Shown: positions 26,723-35,692, counted from the stretch's first letter. The stretch is DNA of 64,000 nt from Burkholderia sp. BCC1644 (GCF_902833225.1 NZ_CADFEI010000003.1:310001-374000), one strand, 5' to 3'. The notes: generated from the sequence alone by a model not told the origin. Translations and numbers: made by a program.

Positions 26723-29158
26723 ATGAGCAAACCGATCCTGTACCTCCTCGCCGGCAACGGCAGCGCGGCCGACTGGTGGGACGATGCATTGCCCCACTTC
26801 CGGCACTACCGGCCGGTGCCGCTGGAACTGCCGGGCTTCGGCGACCACCCCGCGCCGCCGTGCGAGGATCTCGCCGCGTATGCGCAAGCGCTGCTGGACG
26901 CCACCGAACCGGGCCACGCGATCATGGCGGTCGGCGTGAACGCGCTGCTGGTCCTGCACGCGTTGCAGCGGCGTCCCGGCCACTTCGCGCGCAGCGTGCT
27001 GCTCGCGCCCGTCGGCGCGTTCCTGTGGGAGCGGCGCCTGCCGAAACTGATGGCGCCGAAGCCGCTGCGCAAGACGATCCACTGGCTGCTTGCGCACTAT
27101 CCGGCGCTGTTCGCCCGCAAGTTCTCGAACCAGACCTGGACGCCCGCGCAGTACCGCCGCATGGGTGCCGGCTATGCGCGCTGCCGCGCGTTCCTGCCGC
27201 ACTGGGATCTCGTGCGCGCCGATACCGCGCTGCCGCTGCTCGAGTGGGTCACCGACCGCATCGAGCTCGTATGGGGCGACCAGGACGCCGTGCTCGGCGT
27301 GCGCCAGGCCGCCGCGTGGTCGGCGATCCTCGCGCGTGCGGACCTCACCGTCACGCTGCAACCCGGCTGGGGACACTATCCGTGGATCGATGCGCCGGCC
27401 GCATTCGCGCAGTGGCTCGAAGCCGGCGACGCGGGCTTCGTCGCGCACACGAAGGGCGGACGCCTGGCACTGGCCACGCTGGCCGGCCTCCCCGTGCCCC
27501 CCGCCTTGTCGCTGACCCGCGCCGACGATCCGCGCCTGCCCGGCTTTCTCGCGAGCCAGCCCGGCGCCGAATGGGCGATCCGCTCGTCGAGCCACGGCGA
27601 AGACCAGGCCGACGCGGCGAATGCCGGCCTGCACACGACGTTCCTGCGCGTGCCGGCATCGCACGCGGCCGGCCGCGTGGCCGAGCTGCTCGACGGCGGC
27701 CTCGAGGAAGCGGTCGTGCAGCGCTTCGTCACACCCGTCCTGTCCGGTATCGCGTTCGTGCGCCATCTCGCAGTCGAAGTCGAATGGGTGGAAGGCCACC
27801 TCGAATCGCTCGCCGACGGACAGGCAAGCCCGCGGCGCGCGATCCTGTCGCGCCTTGGCGAACCGTGGCGGCATGGCACCTTCGCGCCCGCTCACGGGCT
27901 GACCGCGCAGCGGCTGTGGGCATTCCTGCAACGCGTGCTGCGCGCGTTCCATTACGTGCCCGGCGATGTCGAATGGGCGTGGGACGGCACACAGCTTTGG
28001 CTCTTGCAGTACCGCCCGATCAGCAGCTACGGCTGGCACCGGCACCTGACCTCGGCCAACATCGCCGAGATCCTGCCGCCGCAGCCGAGCCGGCTGGTCG
28101 AGTACGCGCAACGGCGCGCGGCCGGCAGCATCCCGGCCATCATGGCGCGCTGGGATGCCCGCGTGCTGCGCGACAACGAGCCGTTCACCGCGCTGTACGG
28201 CGGCGCGTCGTACATCAACAACGACCTGTTCCTCGCCCGTCTCGCGGACTGGGGCGTATCGGCCGCGAACTACAGCGGCGAGATCGGCGGCGCGACGCCG
28301 CCGCTGCGCTGGCGTCCGCTGCGCCTGCTGCGCTCGCTGCCGGTGTTCTGGCGCATGCTGCGGGTCGCGCGCGGGCACCTGCCGACGCTCGCGCGCGGCC
28401 TGCAGCGCTTCGACCGGGAGCTCGCGACGCTCGTCGAACGGCGCGCCGACGGCCAGCAACTGGCCGACTGGTTCACGCGCTTCTACGTGTTCGTCGTGCA
28501 GGGCAACCTGTGCATCGCGTCATCGCTCGCCAGCAGCGGCGGCGCCCTGTGGGGACGTCCGCCGACCGCCTATGGCCAGCTCGACGACAGCCCGCACCGC
28601 CTGCCGTGGGAAACCGATCCGGGCACCGCGCGGCCCGCGGCCACCGACCTGCCGCTGCAGCCCTTTCCCGACTGGCCGCTGCCGGTCCGCGTGCTGCACA
28701 CGCTCGGCGCGCCCGGCATGCGCGGCTGGTATCTGCAGGTACGCGAGTGGTACCGCGACAACCTGATGCGCGTGTTCTTCCGCCTGCATCACGCGATGCC
28801 GGCCGCCGACCGCGACACCTGGTTCGCGCCCCACCCCGAGCGCCGCGAACGCAACGGCAGCTTCTGGCAGGACGGCAGCGAAGGCACCGACGAGGCCGCC
28901 GGTTTCATGATCTATCCGGGCGACACGCAGGGCGTGCTCGGCCACGACATCCTGCTCGAAGATTCGCTCGACCCGGGCCGGCACGCGCAGTACCAGGCCG
29001 CGCGCGCAGTCGTCGCCCGCATGGGCGGCCGGCTGTCGCACGGCGCGACGCTGCTGCGCGAACTGCGCAAGCCGTCGGCCGTGCTGCCGCGCGTCGATGC
29101 GGCGTGGATCGGACGCGAAGTGCGGCTCAGCGACGGCCGGCTGACACTGGTCGAATAA
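26723..29158 (+). CDS. Fusion: alpha/beta-hydrolase-like domain + PEP-synthase-like ATP-grasp + swivelling His domain
   Basis: 811 residues from ATG 26723. Residues 1-235 have an alpha/beta-hydrolase fold (ELPGFGDHP, WGDQD with Asp186, GWGHYPW with His218), but the nucleophile elbow reads VGVNA with Asn73 where Ser is expected. Residues about 250-435 resemble the ATP-binding part of PEP synthase and rifampin phosphotransferase: IRSSSHGED (286-294), NAGLHTTFL, then DVEWAWDG and LLQYRP (427-432). The C-terminus carries the phosphohistidine signature GGRLSHGATLLRELRKPSAV (768-787) with His773. The pyruvate/PEP-binding barrel is absent. This predicts ATP-dependent phosphate transfer through His773 to an unknown acceptor. 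The DUF169 gene follows by 70 bp. Confidence 0.75.
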   Translation: MSKPILYLLAGNGSAADWWDDALPHFRHYRPVPLELPGFGDHPAPPCEDLAAYAQALLDATEPGHAIMAVGVNALLVLHALQRRPGHFARSVLLAPVGAFLWERRLPKLMAPKPLRKTIHWLLAHYPALFARKFSNQTWTPAQYRRMGAGYARCRAFLPHWDLVRADTALPLLEWVTDRIELVWGDQDAVLGVRQAAAWSAILARADLTVTLQPGWGHYPWIDAPAAFAQWLEAGDAGFVAHTKGGRLALATLAGLPVPPALSLTRADDPRLPGFLASQPGAEWAIRSSSHGEDQADAANAGLHTTFLRVPASHAAGRVAELLDGGLEEAVVQRFVTPVLSGIAFVRHLAVEVEWVEGHLESLADGQASPRRAILSRLGEPWRHGTFAPAHGLTAQRLWAFLQRVLRAFHYVPGDVEWAWDGTQLWLLQYRPISSYGWHRHLTSANIAEILPPQPSRLVEYAQRRAAGSIPAIMARWDARVLRDNEPFTALYGGASYINNDLFLARLADWGVSAANYSGEIGGATPPLRWRPLRLLRSLPVFWRMLRVARGHLPTLARGLQRFDRELATLVERRADGQQLADWFTRFYVFVVQGNLCIASSLASSGGALWGRPPTAYGQLDDSPHRLPWETDPGTARPAATDLPLQPFPDWPLPVRVLHTLGAPGMRGWYLQVREWYRDNLMRVFFRLHHAMPAADRDTWFAPHPERRERNGSFWQDGSEGTDEAAGFMIYPGDTQGVLGHDILLEDSLDPGRHAQYQAARAVVARMGGRLSHGATLLRELRKPSAVLPRVDAAWIGREVRLSDGRLTLVE

Positions 29159-29228
29159 GCGCCCGGCGGCGTGTTGAAGGGGCTGGCGCGGATCGCTACA
29201 CTGGTCCGGCGAATCCCGGAGACCCCAC

Positions 29229-29996
29229 ATGAAAGACACGCTTGCCGGACTGTCGGCGAACCTCGAGCGGCTGCTCAAGCTGCGCAGCATCCCGTTCGGG
29301 ATGAAGCTGTTCGAACGGCGCGAGGACATGGAAGCCGTCCCGCGCATTCGCCGCCCGAAGGCGATCCATTCGCTGGACCAGATCGTCGGGCAAACGGCGC
29401 GGCTCGGCTTCACGGTCGGCATCACGGCCGACGACCTCGTCGGCGCGCAATGCCGGTCGGTCGTCGGGCTCGGTCACGCGAAGGATGCCGAGTGGGCGTC
29501 CGGCCAGCAGATGGCGGGCGTCTGGTATGCGACGCAGGAAGATTCTCGCGCCCACCAGGCCGCGATGCACTGCGTGGCCGACGGCAAGTACGACGCGCTC
29601 GTCGTGTCGCCGCTCGCGGCCGGCCGCATCGAGCCCGACATTGCGCTGTTCTACGCGACGCCCGGCGCGATGATGTACTTCATCAACGGGCTGCAATGGT
29701 CGGGATACAAGCGCTTCGACTGGAGTGTGGTCGGCGAATCGGCCTGCGCGGATTCGTGGGGCCGCGCGCTGTCGACCGGGCAGCCGAGCCTGTCGATTCC
29801 GTGCTACGCGGAGCGCCGCTACGGCGGCGTGCTCGACGACGAGATGCTGATGGCGCTGGCGCCCGACGCGCTCGAACTGGCCATTACCGGAATGGAGGCG
29901 CTGTCGCGCAACGGGCTGCGCTATCCGTTCGCGCAGTACGGCATCCAGCAGGACGTGCGCGCGGGCATGGAAGTCAGCTACCCGAAGACGACGTGA
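29229..29996 (+). CDS. DUF169 (ArCR/COG2043) family protein
   Basis: 255 residues, soluble, start at ATG 29229. Segments IPFGMKLFE, GAQCRSVVGLGH, the PGAMMYFINGLQW block and SIPCYAERRYGG match the DUF169 family, whose members carry conserved cysteines and are found mostly in anaerobes and archaea; their function is unknown. It follows the PEP-synthase-like fusion on the same strand and could be its partner or a separate unit. Gene spacing allows one transcript. Confidence 0.7.
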   Translation: MKDTLAGLSANLERLLKLRSIPFGMKLFERREDMEAVPRIRRPKAIHSLDQIVGQTARLGFTVGITADDLVGAQCRSVVGLGHAKDAEWASGQQMAGVWYATQEDSRAHQAAMHCVADGKYDALVVSPLAAGRIEPDIALFYATPGAMMYFINGLQWSGYKRFDWSVVGESACADSWGRALSTGQPSLSIPCYAERRYGGVLDDEMLMALAPDALELAITGMEALSRNGLRYPFAQYGIQQDVRAGMEVSYPKTT

Positions 29997-30038
29997 CCTC
30001 ACGCGCCGCGGCTGCCACGTGGCCGACGCGGCGGGCCA

Positions 30039-30413
30039 TCAGCGCAGCGGCGTGCGGACTTTTCCGTCGACCTTCAACGTGCGCCTGTCGCGCGCGGCCT
30101 CGTATTCGACCGTCTGCGCGGGCGTGACGGGGCCGTACGACCGCCCATTCACATAGACGATGCCGTTGCGCAGTTCGATCCGGTCGCCGTTGACCGTCGC
30201 GGTGGCGTGGTCGCCCTGCAGCACTGCACCGGAACACCCGGCGGTCGAAAAGCTGCGGACCGACGTACCCGACGTTGCCGCATTCCCGCCCTGGTCCGCC
30301 GCATGCGCGGCGCTGCAGGGCGGCGCATCCATGTCGCCGGCCGCGTGGAGCGATCCGGCACTGATGCCGCATCCGGCAAGCAACGCAATCGACATCGGCA
30401 ACAGCTTGTTCAT
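30039..30413 (-). CDS. Small secreted protein of unknown function
   Basis: 124 residues from ATG 30413 with GGAGG five bases upstream. The N-terminal 27 residues are a signal peptide; LLAGC (Cys15) resembles a lipobox but the signal would be very short, so cleavage at SLHAA is equally possible. The remainder has two further cysteines (PPCS, AGCSG) and ends in a beta-rich segment (GDRIELRNGIVYVNGRSYG). I do not recognise a family. Divergent from the MarR-GNAT gene. Confidence 0.55.
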   Translation of the reverse strand: MNKLLPMSIALLAGCGISAGSLHAAGDMDAPPCSAAHAADQGGNAATSGTSVRSFSTAGCSGAVLQGDHATATVNGDRIELRNGIVYVNGRSYGPVTPAQTVEYEAARDRRTLKVDGKVRTPLR

Positions 30414-30563
30414 GGTGGCCTCCGTGGTCCGCGGACCTGGATCGATGATCGGGCAACGCCGCCGGTCGCCGGCCGCCGGTCGCCCGATATGCGCAGTATG
30501 CGTCCACCCGGCGGCACGCCGCCATCCGCGCCAATACCACTCCCGCTCGCCGGCAAATTCGCC

Positions 30564-30591
30564 TTGACAAGTTGCGCATCGCAACTATTAT
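30564..30591 (+). promoter_or_regulatory. Strong sigma70 promoter of the MarR-GNAT gene
   Basis: TTGACA and TATTAT separated by 16 nt, five or six matches per box, 33 bp before the MarR-GNAT start codon. The spacer is filled by one of two matching palindromes, and the other covers the expected transcription start. Confidence 0.8.
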
Positions 30592-30607
30592 CGATTGCGA
30601 TACGCAA
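30572..30607. promoter_or_regulatory. Two tandem TTGCG-N3-CGCAA operators
   Basis: TTGCG-CAT-CGCAA at 30572-30584 and TTGCG-ATA-CGCAA at 30595-30607 are perfect, identical-arm palindromes with centres 23 bp apart, about two helical turns. The first occupies the promoter spacer and the second the start-site region, so binding would block RNA polymerase. The obvious binder is the MarR domain encoded just downstream, giving autorepression. Confidence 0.75.
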
Positions 30608-30623
30608 CCATTTGGGGCACCCC

Positions 30624-31604
30624 ATGGACCTCATCGACCCGCCTGCCAAGCCTCGCGACGCGACCATCCTCGAATTGCGCGACTTCTCCCGCAAACTGGT
30701 GCGCGAGCTCGGCTTCATGCGCGCGACGCTCGCCGACAGCGACTGGGCGCCATCGGCCGTACACGCGATCCTCGAGATCGGGATGGCGCCCGGCATCAAC
30801 GCGAAGGATCTCGGCAACATCCTGCGGCTCGACAAATCGAATACGAGCCGGCAACTCGCGCGGCTCGAGGCGGCCGGTGTCGTGGAGCGCCGCGTGTCGA
30901 ACGAGGATGCACGCGCGATCGAGTTGTACCTGACCGCCGAAGGAAAAAAGCTCCAGAAACGAATCGACACGTTCGCGACCGATCAGGTGTCGAACGCGCT
31001 GCGTCGCATGATTCCCGCCGACCAGCAGGCGCTGCTGCGTTCGCTCGCGCTGTACGCCGATGCACTCGCGCAGGACAACGCCGCCAAGGCGCCCGCGGCA
31101 GCAACCGACACGCCGCCGATTCTCGAAGGCTACCAACCGGGCTGTATCGGCGATATCGCGAGCCTGCATGCACGCTTCTATTCGGAGCACTGGGGGTTCG
31201 GCGCCTTTTTCGAGAAGCGGGTGGCGACCGAGCTGGCCGAGTTCGCGGGTGCGTTGCCGGCCGACGGCAAGGCACTGTGGCTCTGCCGGGAAGACGGGCG
31301 GACGCTCGCGTCGCTCGCGATCGACGGCGACCCGACCACCGGCGTCGCGCACCTGCGCTGGTTCATCGTGAACGACGCGTTGCGCGGGTCCGGCGTCGGG
31401 CGCCAGATGATGACGCGGGCCATGCGCTTCGTCGATGAGCACCGGTTTCACGAGACCTACCTGTGGACGTTCAAGGGACTGGATTCGGCGCGCCACCTGT
31501 ACGAGTCGTTCGGCTTTACGCTGACCGACGAATCCGCAGGCACGCACTGGGGAACCGAGGTGGTCGAGCAGCGTTTCAGCCGGCCGGGGCCCGCCGGCAG
31601 CTGA
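30624..31604 (+). CDS. MarR regulator - GNAT acetyltransferase fusion
   Basis: 326 residues. Residues 1-145 are a MarR winged helix (INAKDLGNILRLDKSNTSRQ recognition region, wing around RRVSNEDARAIEL). Residues about 155-326 are a GNAT domain with the acetyl-CoA loop in RGSGVGRQMM and the terminal LYESFGFTLTDE strand. Such fusions are usual in proteobacteria, but the acetylated substrate is generally unknown; the coupling may let a metabolite be both sensed and modified. ATG 30624 is 33 bp from the promoter. The LprI-like gene follows by 65 bp. Confidence 0.85.
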   Translation: MDLIDPPAKPRDATILELRDFSRKLVRELGFMRATLADSDWAPSAVHAILEIGMAPGINAKDLGNILRLDKSNTSRQLARLEAAGVVERRVSNEDARAIELYLTAEGKKLQKRIDTFATDQVSNALRRMIPADQQALLRSLALYADALAQDNAAKAPAAATDTPPILEGYQPGCIGDIASLHARFYSEHWGFGAFFEKRVATELAEFAGALPADGKALWLCREDGRTLASLAIDGDPTTGVAHLRWFIVNDALRGSGVGRQMMTRAMRFVDEHRFHETYLWTFKGLDSARHLYESFGFTLTDESAGTHWGTEVVEQRFSRPGPAGS

Positions 31605-31669
31605 TATTCAACGGTCCCGCTTCGATCCAAAGCGCACACCAACGCTCACCACAAAAAAGGACGCCGTCC

Positions 31670-32515
31670 ATGCTCGAACGTCTCGCGGCCTTCGCGCTTT
31701 GCGCGGTCGTCACCGCGCCTGCCGCCGTTGCCGCGCAACCCGATGCCGCAACCGGCCTCGACCCGATCGACCAGACGATGACGCAGTGCCTGAACGATCC
31801 CGCACACGCGTCGACAGGTGGCCAGGACGAATGCATCGTCGACGCGAACCACGCATGGGACGCACGGCTCAACGCCAGCTATCGCGCGCTGCAGGCATCG
31901 CTGCCGGCGGCGGACCGGCCCGCGCTGCTGCGCGCCCAGCGCGCGTGGCTCGCGCGCCGTGACGCCGACCTGAAGCTGATCGGCGCCGTCTACGCGACGA
32001 CACGCGGCACGGTCTACGCACCGATGAATGCGAACGACGTGATGGAACTGACGCGGCAACGCGCGCTGTCGCTGCAGCGGTTCGACGCCGATCGCACGGC
32101 GCGCGGCTTCAGCCTGGCCACGCGCCTGCCGCCCGCGACGGACGACAAGCCCGAGCGCGTCGCCGCCGTTCCGCGACGCGGTGCGCGCTTCGAACGTACG
32201 CACTGCACGGCGCTCGCCGATCTCGACGCGAAGGGCCGCTGCGCGGCGCAGGCCACGCCGCTGTACCTGCGGGATATCGACGACGTGACGGCGGCGATTG
32301 AACGCCGCCTGCCGCCTGCATCGCGCGAAGCGATGCGTGCGTCGTCGCGGAAATGGCGCGCGTTCGTCGCGGCCCAGCCGCCGCTGATCGGCGCGCTTTA
32401 CGCGCCAGCGGGTGCGTCCGGCGTGCCGCCGCAGGTCTCGATCGAGATGCGCGATGAAGCCGCCGCGCGCCTGCGGCAGCTCGTGTACGCCGAAGACAAG
32501 ATCGGCGCCGACTGA
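31670..32515 (+). CDS. LprI-like (DUF1311) secreted protein, internally duplicated
   Basis: 281 residues, signal peptide 1-22. The first half has the LprI-N pattern: paired cysteines (CLND, DECIVDAN), LNASYRAL, then LRAQRAWLARRDAD. The second half repeats the plan in weaker form: cysteines in HCTAL and GRCAAQ, then ASSRKWRAF, followed by LIGALYAP, which mirrors LIGAVYAT of the first half. LprI of Mycobacterium inhibits lysozyme, and many homologues are simply envelope proteins. Here two copies appear fused, the second diverged. Confidence 0.65.
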   Translation: MLERLAAFALCAVVTAPAAVAAQPDAATGLDPIDQTMTQCLNDPAHASTGGQDECIVDANHAWDARLNASYRALQASLPAADRPALLRAQRAWLARRDADLKLIGAVYATTRGTVYAPMNANDVMELTRQRALSLQRFDADRTARGFSLATRLPPATDDKPERVAAVPRRGARFERTHCTALADLDAKGRCAAQATPLYLRDIDDVTAAIERRLPPASREAMRASSRKWRAFVAAQPPLIGALYAPAGASGVPPQVSIEMRDEAAARLRQLVYAEDKIGAD

Positions 32516-32517
32516 CG

Positions 32518-32536
32518 CGGCGGCGCGCAGCCGCCG
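32518..32536 (+). terminator. Rho-independent terminator candidate
   Basis: CGGCGGC-GCGCA-GCCGCCG followed by TTCATTT, three bases after the LprI-like stop. The stem is all G/C and the tract is short, but position and composition fit a terminator for the MarR-GNAT/LprI unit. Confidence 0.5.
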
Positions 32537-32571
32537 TTCATTTGACGCGTTGCATCCGCGCGCTCACTCGA

Positions 32572-34317
32572 TCACGCGCCAGCCGCCGACGCCTCGCCCG
32601 CAAGCTGCCGCACGGCCGCAATGTGGTTGGCCGCCACGTAGCCGAACGTCATCGCCGGCCCGATCGTCGAGCCGGGGCCCGGATAGGTCTTGCCCATCAC
32701 GGCCGCCGACGTGTTACCAAGCGCGTACAGCCCGTCGATCACCGAGCCGTCGGGTCGCAGCACGCGCGCATCCGCATCGGTGCGCAGCCCTCCCTTCGTG
32801 CCGATCTCGCCCGGGTCGAGCCGCAGCGCGTAGAACGGCGCGCGCTCGATCGGCCCGAGGCACGGGTTCGGCTTCGACGACGGATCGCCGTAGTAGCGGT
32901 CGAACACGTTGCCGCCCTTGCCGAATTCCGTATCGACGCCCGTGGCCGCATGGCCGTTCATCCGCGCGACGGTCTGCGCCAGGCCGTCGGCGTTCACGCC
33001 GATCTTCGCGGCGAGTTCGGCCAGCGTGTCCGCGCGATAGATGACCGAGTCCAGCCAGCCGGCCGGGATCCGGCTGTCCGGCTGCACGCTGCCGGGCAGC
33101 AGCACGCCGCACGGGTAGCGCTTGCGATACTCGGCATCGAAGATGAACCACGCGGGCACATTCGCCTGCGTGCGCTCATGATCGGCATACATCGCGTGAA
33201 TCACGTCCGGATACGGCGCGGATTCGTTGACGAAGCGCCGTCCGAGCCCGTTGACCATCACGCAGCGCGGCGCCGAGCGCTCGACGAACAGCCCGCGCTG
33301 CTTCTCCTCGCCCGGCACGCGCACCGTCGGCACGCCCCAGACGAAATCCATCAGCGCGACACCGGCGCCCAGCGCGAGCCCCGCGCGAATGCCGTCGCCC
33401 GTATTGATCGGCGGCGCCGCGCTCCACTCGGCGCGCGTCGGCGCCGGCAGGTACTGCTCGCGCATCGCCTGGTTCGCCTCGAACCCGCCGCATGCGAGCA
33501 CCACGCCGTGCGTCGCGCGGATGCCGACCGTGCGCCCGTTCCGCTCGACGACCACGCCGTTCACGCGCGCGCCGTCGGACTGCAGCGAGCGCATCGGCGT
33601 GTCGAGCCACAGCGCGATGCCGCGCTGCGCCAGCGCCGCGCGCAGGCTGGCGACCAGCGCATTGCCGAGCGTGAGGCGCCGGTCGCGCGCGGTGCGGCGG
33701 CGCCAGCGGAAATCGGTGGCATAGCGCAGCATCAGGCGCGCAGTGAGCCGCAACCAGCCGCGCTCCTTCGTGACGATCGTGTGCGCTTCGATCTGCGTCA
33801 TCGCGATGCGGCCGGCGATCAGCGTGGCAGGCGACGGCGCGCGCAACGTGTCGAAATGCGCGCCGAGACGGGCGGCATCGAACGCCGCCGGTTCCATCGT
33901 CCGGAAGCCCGGCTTGCCGCCGACGCGGTCGGGGTAGTAGTCGGGATAACGCGGCACCGCGTGAAAACGCGTTTGTGCGTGCTGCGCGAGATACGCGACC
34001 ATCTTCGGACCGTTCTCGAGATACGCATCGATGCGCGGCCGGTCGAAGTCCTCGCGAACGACTTCGCGCAGGTACGCAATCGCTTCGTCATACGAATCGT
34101 TTCCACCGAGCGCCGCGATCTGGTCGTTGCATGGAATCCAGATGCCGCCCCCCGAAACAGCCGTCGTCCCGCCATACACGGGGCTTTTCTCGACGACCAG
34201 GACTGACAGGCCCTGATCGTGCGCGCGCAGCGCCGCCGTCATCGCGCCCGCGCCTGAGCCGACCACCACCACGTCGTACGTGGCGTCGTCGGCGGAATCG
34301 TATCGATCGTCGTGCAT
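32572..34317 (-). CDS. kstD: KstD-like FAD-dependent 3-ketosteroid delta1-dehydrogenase
   Basis: 581 residues from ATG 34317. The N-terminal dinucleotide fold is VVVVGSGAG (17-24 region); YGGTTAVSGGGIWIP (48-62) is characteristic of 3-ketosteroid-delta1-dehydrogenases and distinguishes them from fumarate reductases. Near the C-terminus YPGPG (Tyr545 to Gly549) matches the Tyr-x-x-x-Gly catalytic pair of KSTD1. The reaction would introduce a C1-C2 double bond in the steroid A ring, passing electrons to FAD. It follows the KshA-like gene by 16 bp. Other FAD-dependent ketone desaturases of this family remain possible. Confidence 0.75.
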   Translation of the reverse strand: MHDDRYDSADDATYDVVVVGSGAGAMTAALRAHDQGLSVLVVEKSPVYGGTTAVSGGGIWIPCNDQIAALGGNDSYDEAIAYLREVVREDFDRPRIDAYLENGPKMVAYLAQHAQTRFHAVPRYPDYYPDRVGGKPGFRTMEPAAFDAARLGAHFDTLRAPSPATLIAGRIAMTQIEAHTIVTKERGWLRLTARLMLRYATDFRWRRRTARDRRLTLGNALVASLRAALAQRGIALWLDTPMRSLQSDGARVNGVVVERNGRTVGIRATHGVVLACGGFEANQAMREQYLPAPTRAEWSAAPPINTGDGIRAGLALGAGVALMDFVWGVPTVRVPGEEKQRGLFVERSAPRCVMVNGLGRRFVNESAPYPDVIHAMYADHERTQANVPAWFIFDAEYRKRYPCGVLLPGSVQPDSRIPAGWLDSVIYRADTLAELAAKIGVNADGLAQTVARMNGHAATGVDTEFGKGGNVFDRYYGDPSSKPNPCLGPIERAPFYALRLDPGEIGTKGGLRTDADARVLRPDGSVIDGLYALGNTSAAVMGKTYPGPGSTIGPAMTFGYVAANHIAAVRQLAGEASAAGA

Positions 34318-34333
34318 GATGGCCGCCCCCGCG

Positions 34334-35458
34334 TCAGATCGTGGACAGGCGGCTCGCCGCGTCGGCCGGTACATCGGTCAGCTGGCGCCAGCACGCGTTC
34401 TCGCCGCGGTACTCGTGCACCTCGACGCGCGCATGCAGCGCCGGCAGCGCGGCGACGTCGGTGTAGAACTGCCGGTACCACTCGCGCAACCGGTAGATGG
34501 GGCCGTCGCCTTCGCACAGCAGCGGATTGTCGACGCGCGTCTTGTGATCCCAGATCGCGACATCCTCGCGGAACGCCGACTGCGCGGCCAGCACGTAGCC
34601 GTCGATCATCGCGCGGCTCTGCTCGTCCGACAGTGCAGGATCCTTCTGGACCATCACGCCGAAGCGCAGCTCGAAGCTGTTCGTGTCGATCGGCACGTGG
34701 CTGTTGAGCAGGATCGAGTTGACCGCCTGCCCTTGCGCCTCGCCCGTCATCAACGTCACGTGGTACGCGGGGCCGAAGTACGCGGAATCCGCGGTCAGCC
34801 GCCCGCTGCCCGCCAGCCGCGAGCTTGCGCCGCGCAACTTCTGGTAGGCGACCGGGCCCGCGAACGTATTGCAGAAATAGTCGATCGGCGCGCCGTGCAC
34901 GGGGCCGAAGTGCACCTTGTCCGACTGGTTGTCGATCAGTTCGCGGCAGTTCGTGTTGATCACCCACTTGACGATGGCCCAGTCGCTCCATGCGTCGGAG
35001 AAGCACGCGTCGATCCGCGGAATCGCGACTGACGGATCGGGTGCGTTGCCCTCCGGATCGTTCCACACGAACAGCAGATGGTTCTGCTCCATCACCGGCC
35101 ACGACTTGATGCGCGCCTTCGGCGGAATGCGCGACGAATACGGGATCGCCGCGCAAGACCCGTCGCCGGCCCACGACCAGCCGTGAAACGGGCACACGAG
35201 CGTGTCGCCTTCGACATGCCCGCGCCCGAGGTCGGCGCCCATGTGCGGGCAGTAGCCGTCGAGGATGCGCAATTGCCCGTCCTCGCCCTGGAACACCACC
35301 ACGCGGGTGCCGAAGATCGACAGGCCATGCGCGCGGCCGTCGCGGTAATCGTCGGCCAGCCCCAGGCAATGCCAGCCGCGTGCGTAGCGCGCGTCGATGG
35401 GTGCGGCGTGAATCCGGTGAATGGGGCGCTGGGTCGCCAGCACGGTGGAATCGGTCAT
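34334..35458 (-). CDS. kshA: KshA-like Rieske non-haem oxygenase
   Basis: 374 residues from ATG 35458. The Rieske centre uses Cys70, His72, Cys89 and His92 (CPHMG and CPFHGW); the mononuclear iron ligands are in NQSDKVHFGPVH (Asp180, His183, His188 with Asn177). The stretch after the cluster, with GDGSCAAIPYSSRIP and LLFVWNDPEGN, closely follows 3-ketosteroid 9-alpha-hydroxylase KshA. Together with KstD it would open ring B of 3-ketosteroids. No KshB-type reductase is adjacent. The gene runs away from the TetR regulator. Confidence 0.75.
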   Translation of the reverse strand: MTDSTVLATQRPIHRIHAAPIDARYARGWHCLGLADDYRDGRAHGLSIFGTRVVVFQGEDGQLRILDGYCPHMGADLGRGHVEGDTLVCPFHGWSWAGDGSCAAIPYSSRIPPKARIKSWPVMEQNHLLFVWNDPEGNAPDPSVAIPRIDACFSDAWSDWAIVKWVINTNCRELIDNQSDKVHFGPVHGAPIDYFCNTFAGPVAYQKLRGASSRLAGSGRLTADSAYFGPAYHVTLMTGEAQGQAVNSILLNSHVPIDTNSFELRFGVMVQKDPALSDEQSRAMIDGYVLAAQSAFREDVAIWDHKTRVDNPLLCEGDGPIYRLREWYRQFYTDVAALPALHARVEVHEYRGENACWRQLTDVPADAASRLSTI

Positions 35459-35556
35459 GGATCGTCTCCTCCAGTCAAAGGTGGGCACCGGCCGACACCT
35501 GCGTGGCCGGACCTTGCCCGCGAATGCGCCGGCCGGAGAATCCGGCCGGAACGCTA

Positions 35557-35612
35557 TGTCACAAAATATCTTATTTGTGCCGCATAATGGCACAAATTCG
35601 ATTTCTGTGACA
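35557..35612. promoter_or_regulatory. Nested palindrome in the oxygenase/TetR intergenic region
   Basis: Inner dyad ATTTGTGCC-N7-GGCACAAAT (35573-35597, perfect nine-base arms) lies inside outer dyad TGTCACA (35557-35563) and TGTGACA (35606-35612), and both share the same centre within one base. All four half-sites contain a TGTG/CACA core. This is a plausible TetR operator pair controlling both divergent genes. Confidence 0.65.
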
Positions 35613-35692
35613 ACGTGTGCGAAAATTCCGCACCGCCGGAACCGGTCGGCGGATCGACACACGCCGCGCGGCATGCGGCATCGAGGAAAGGT

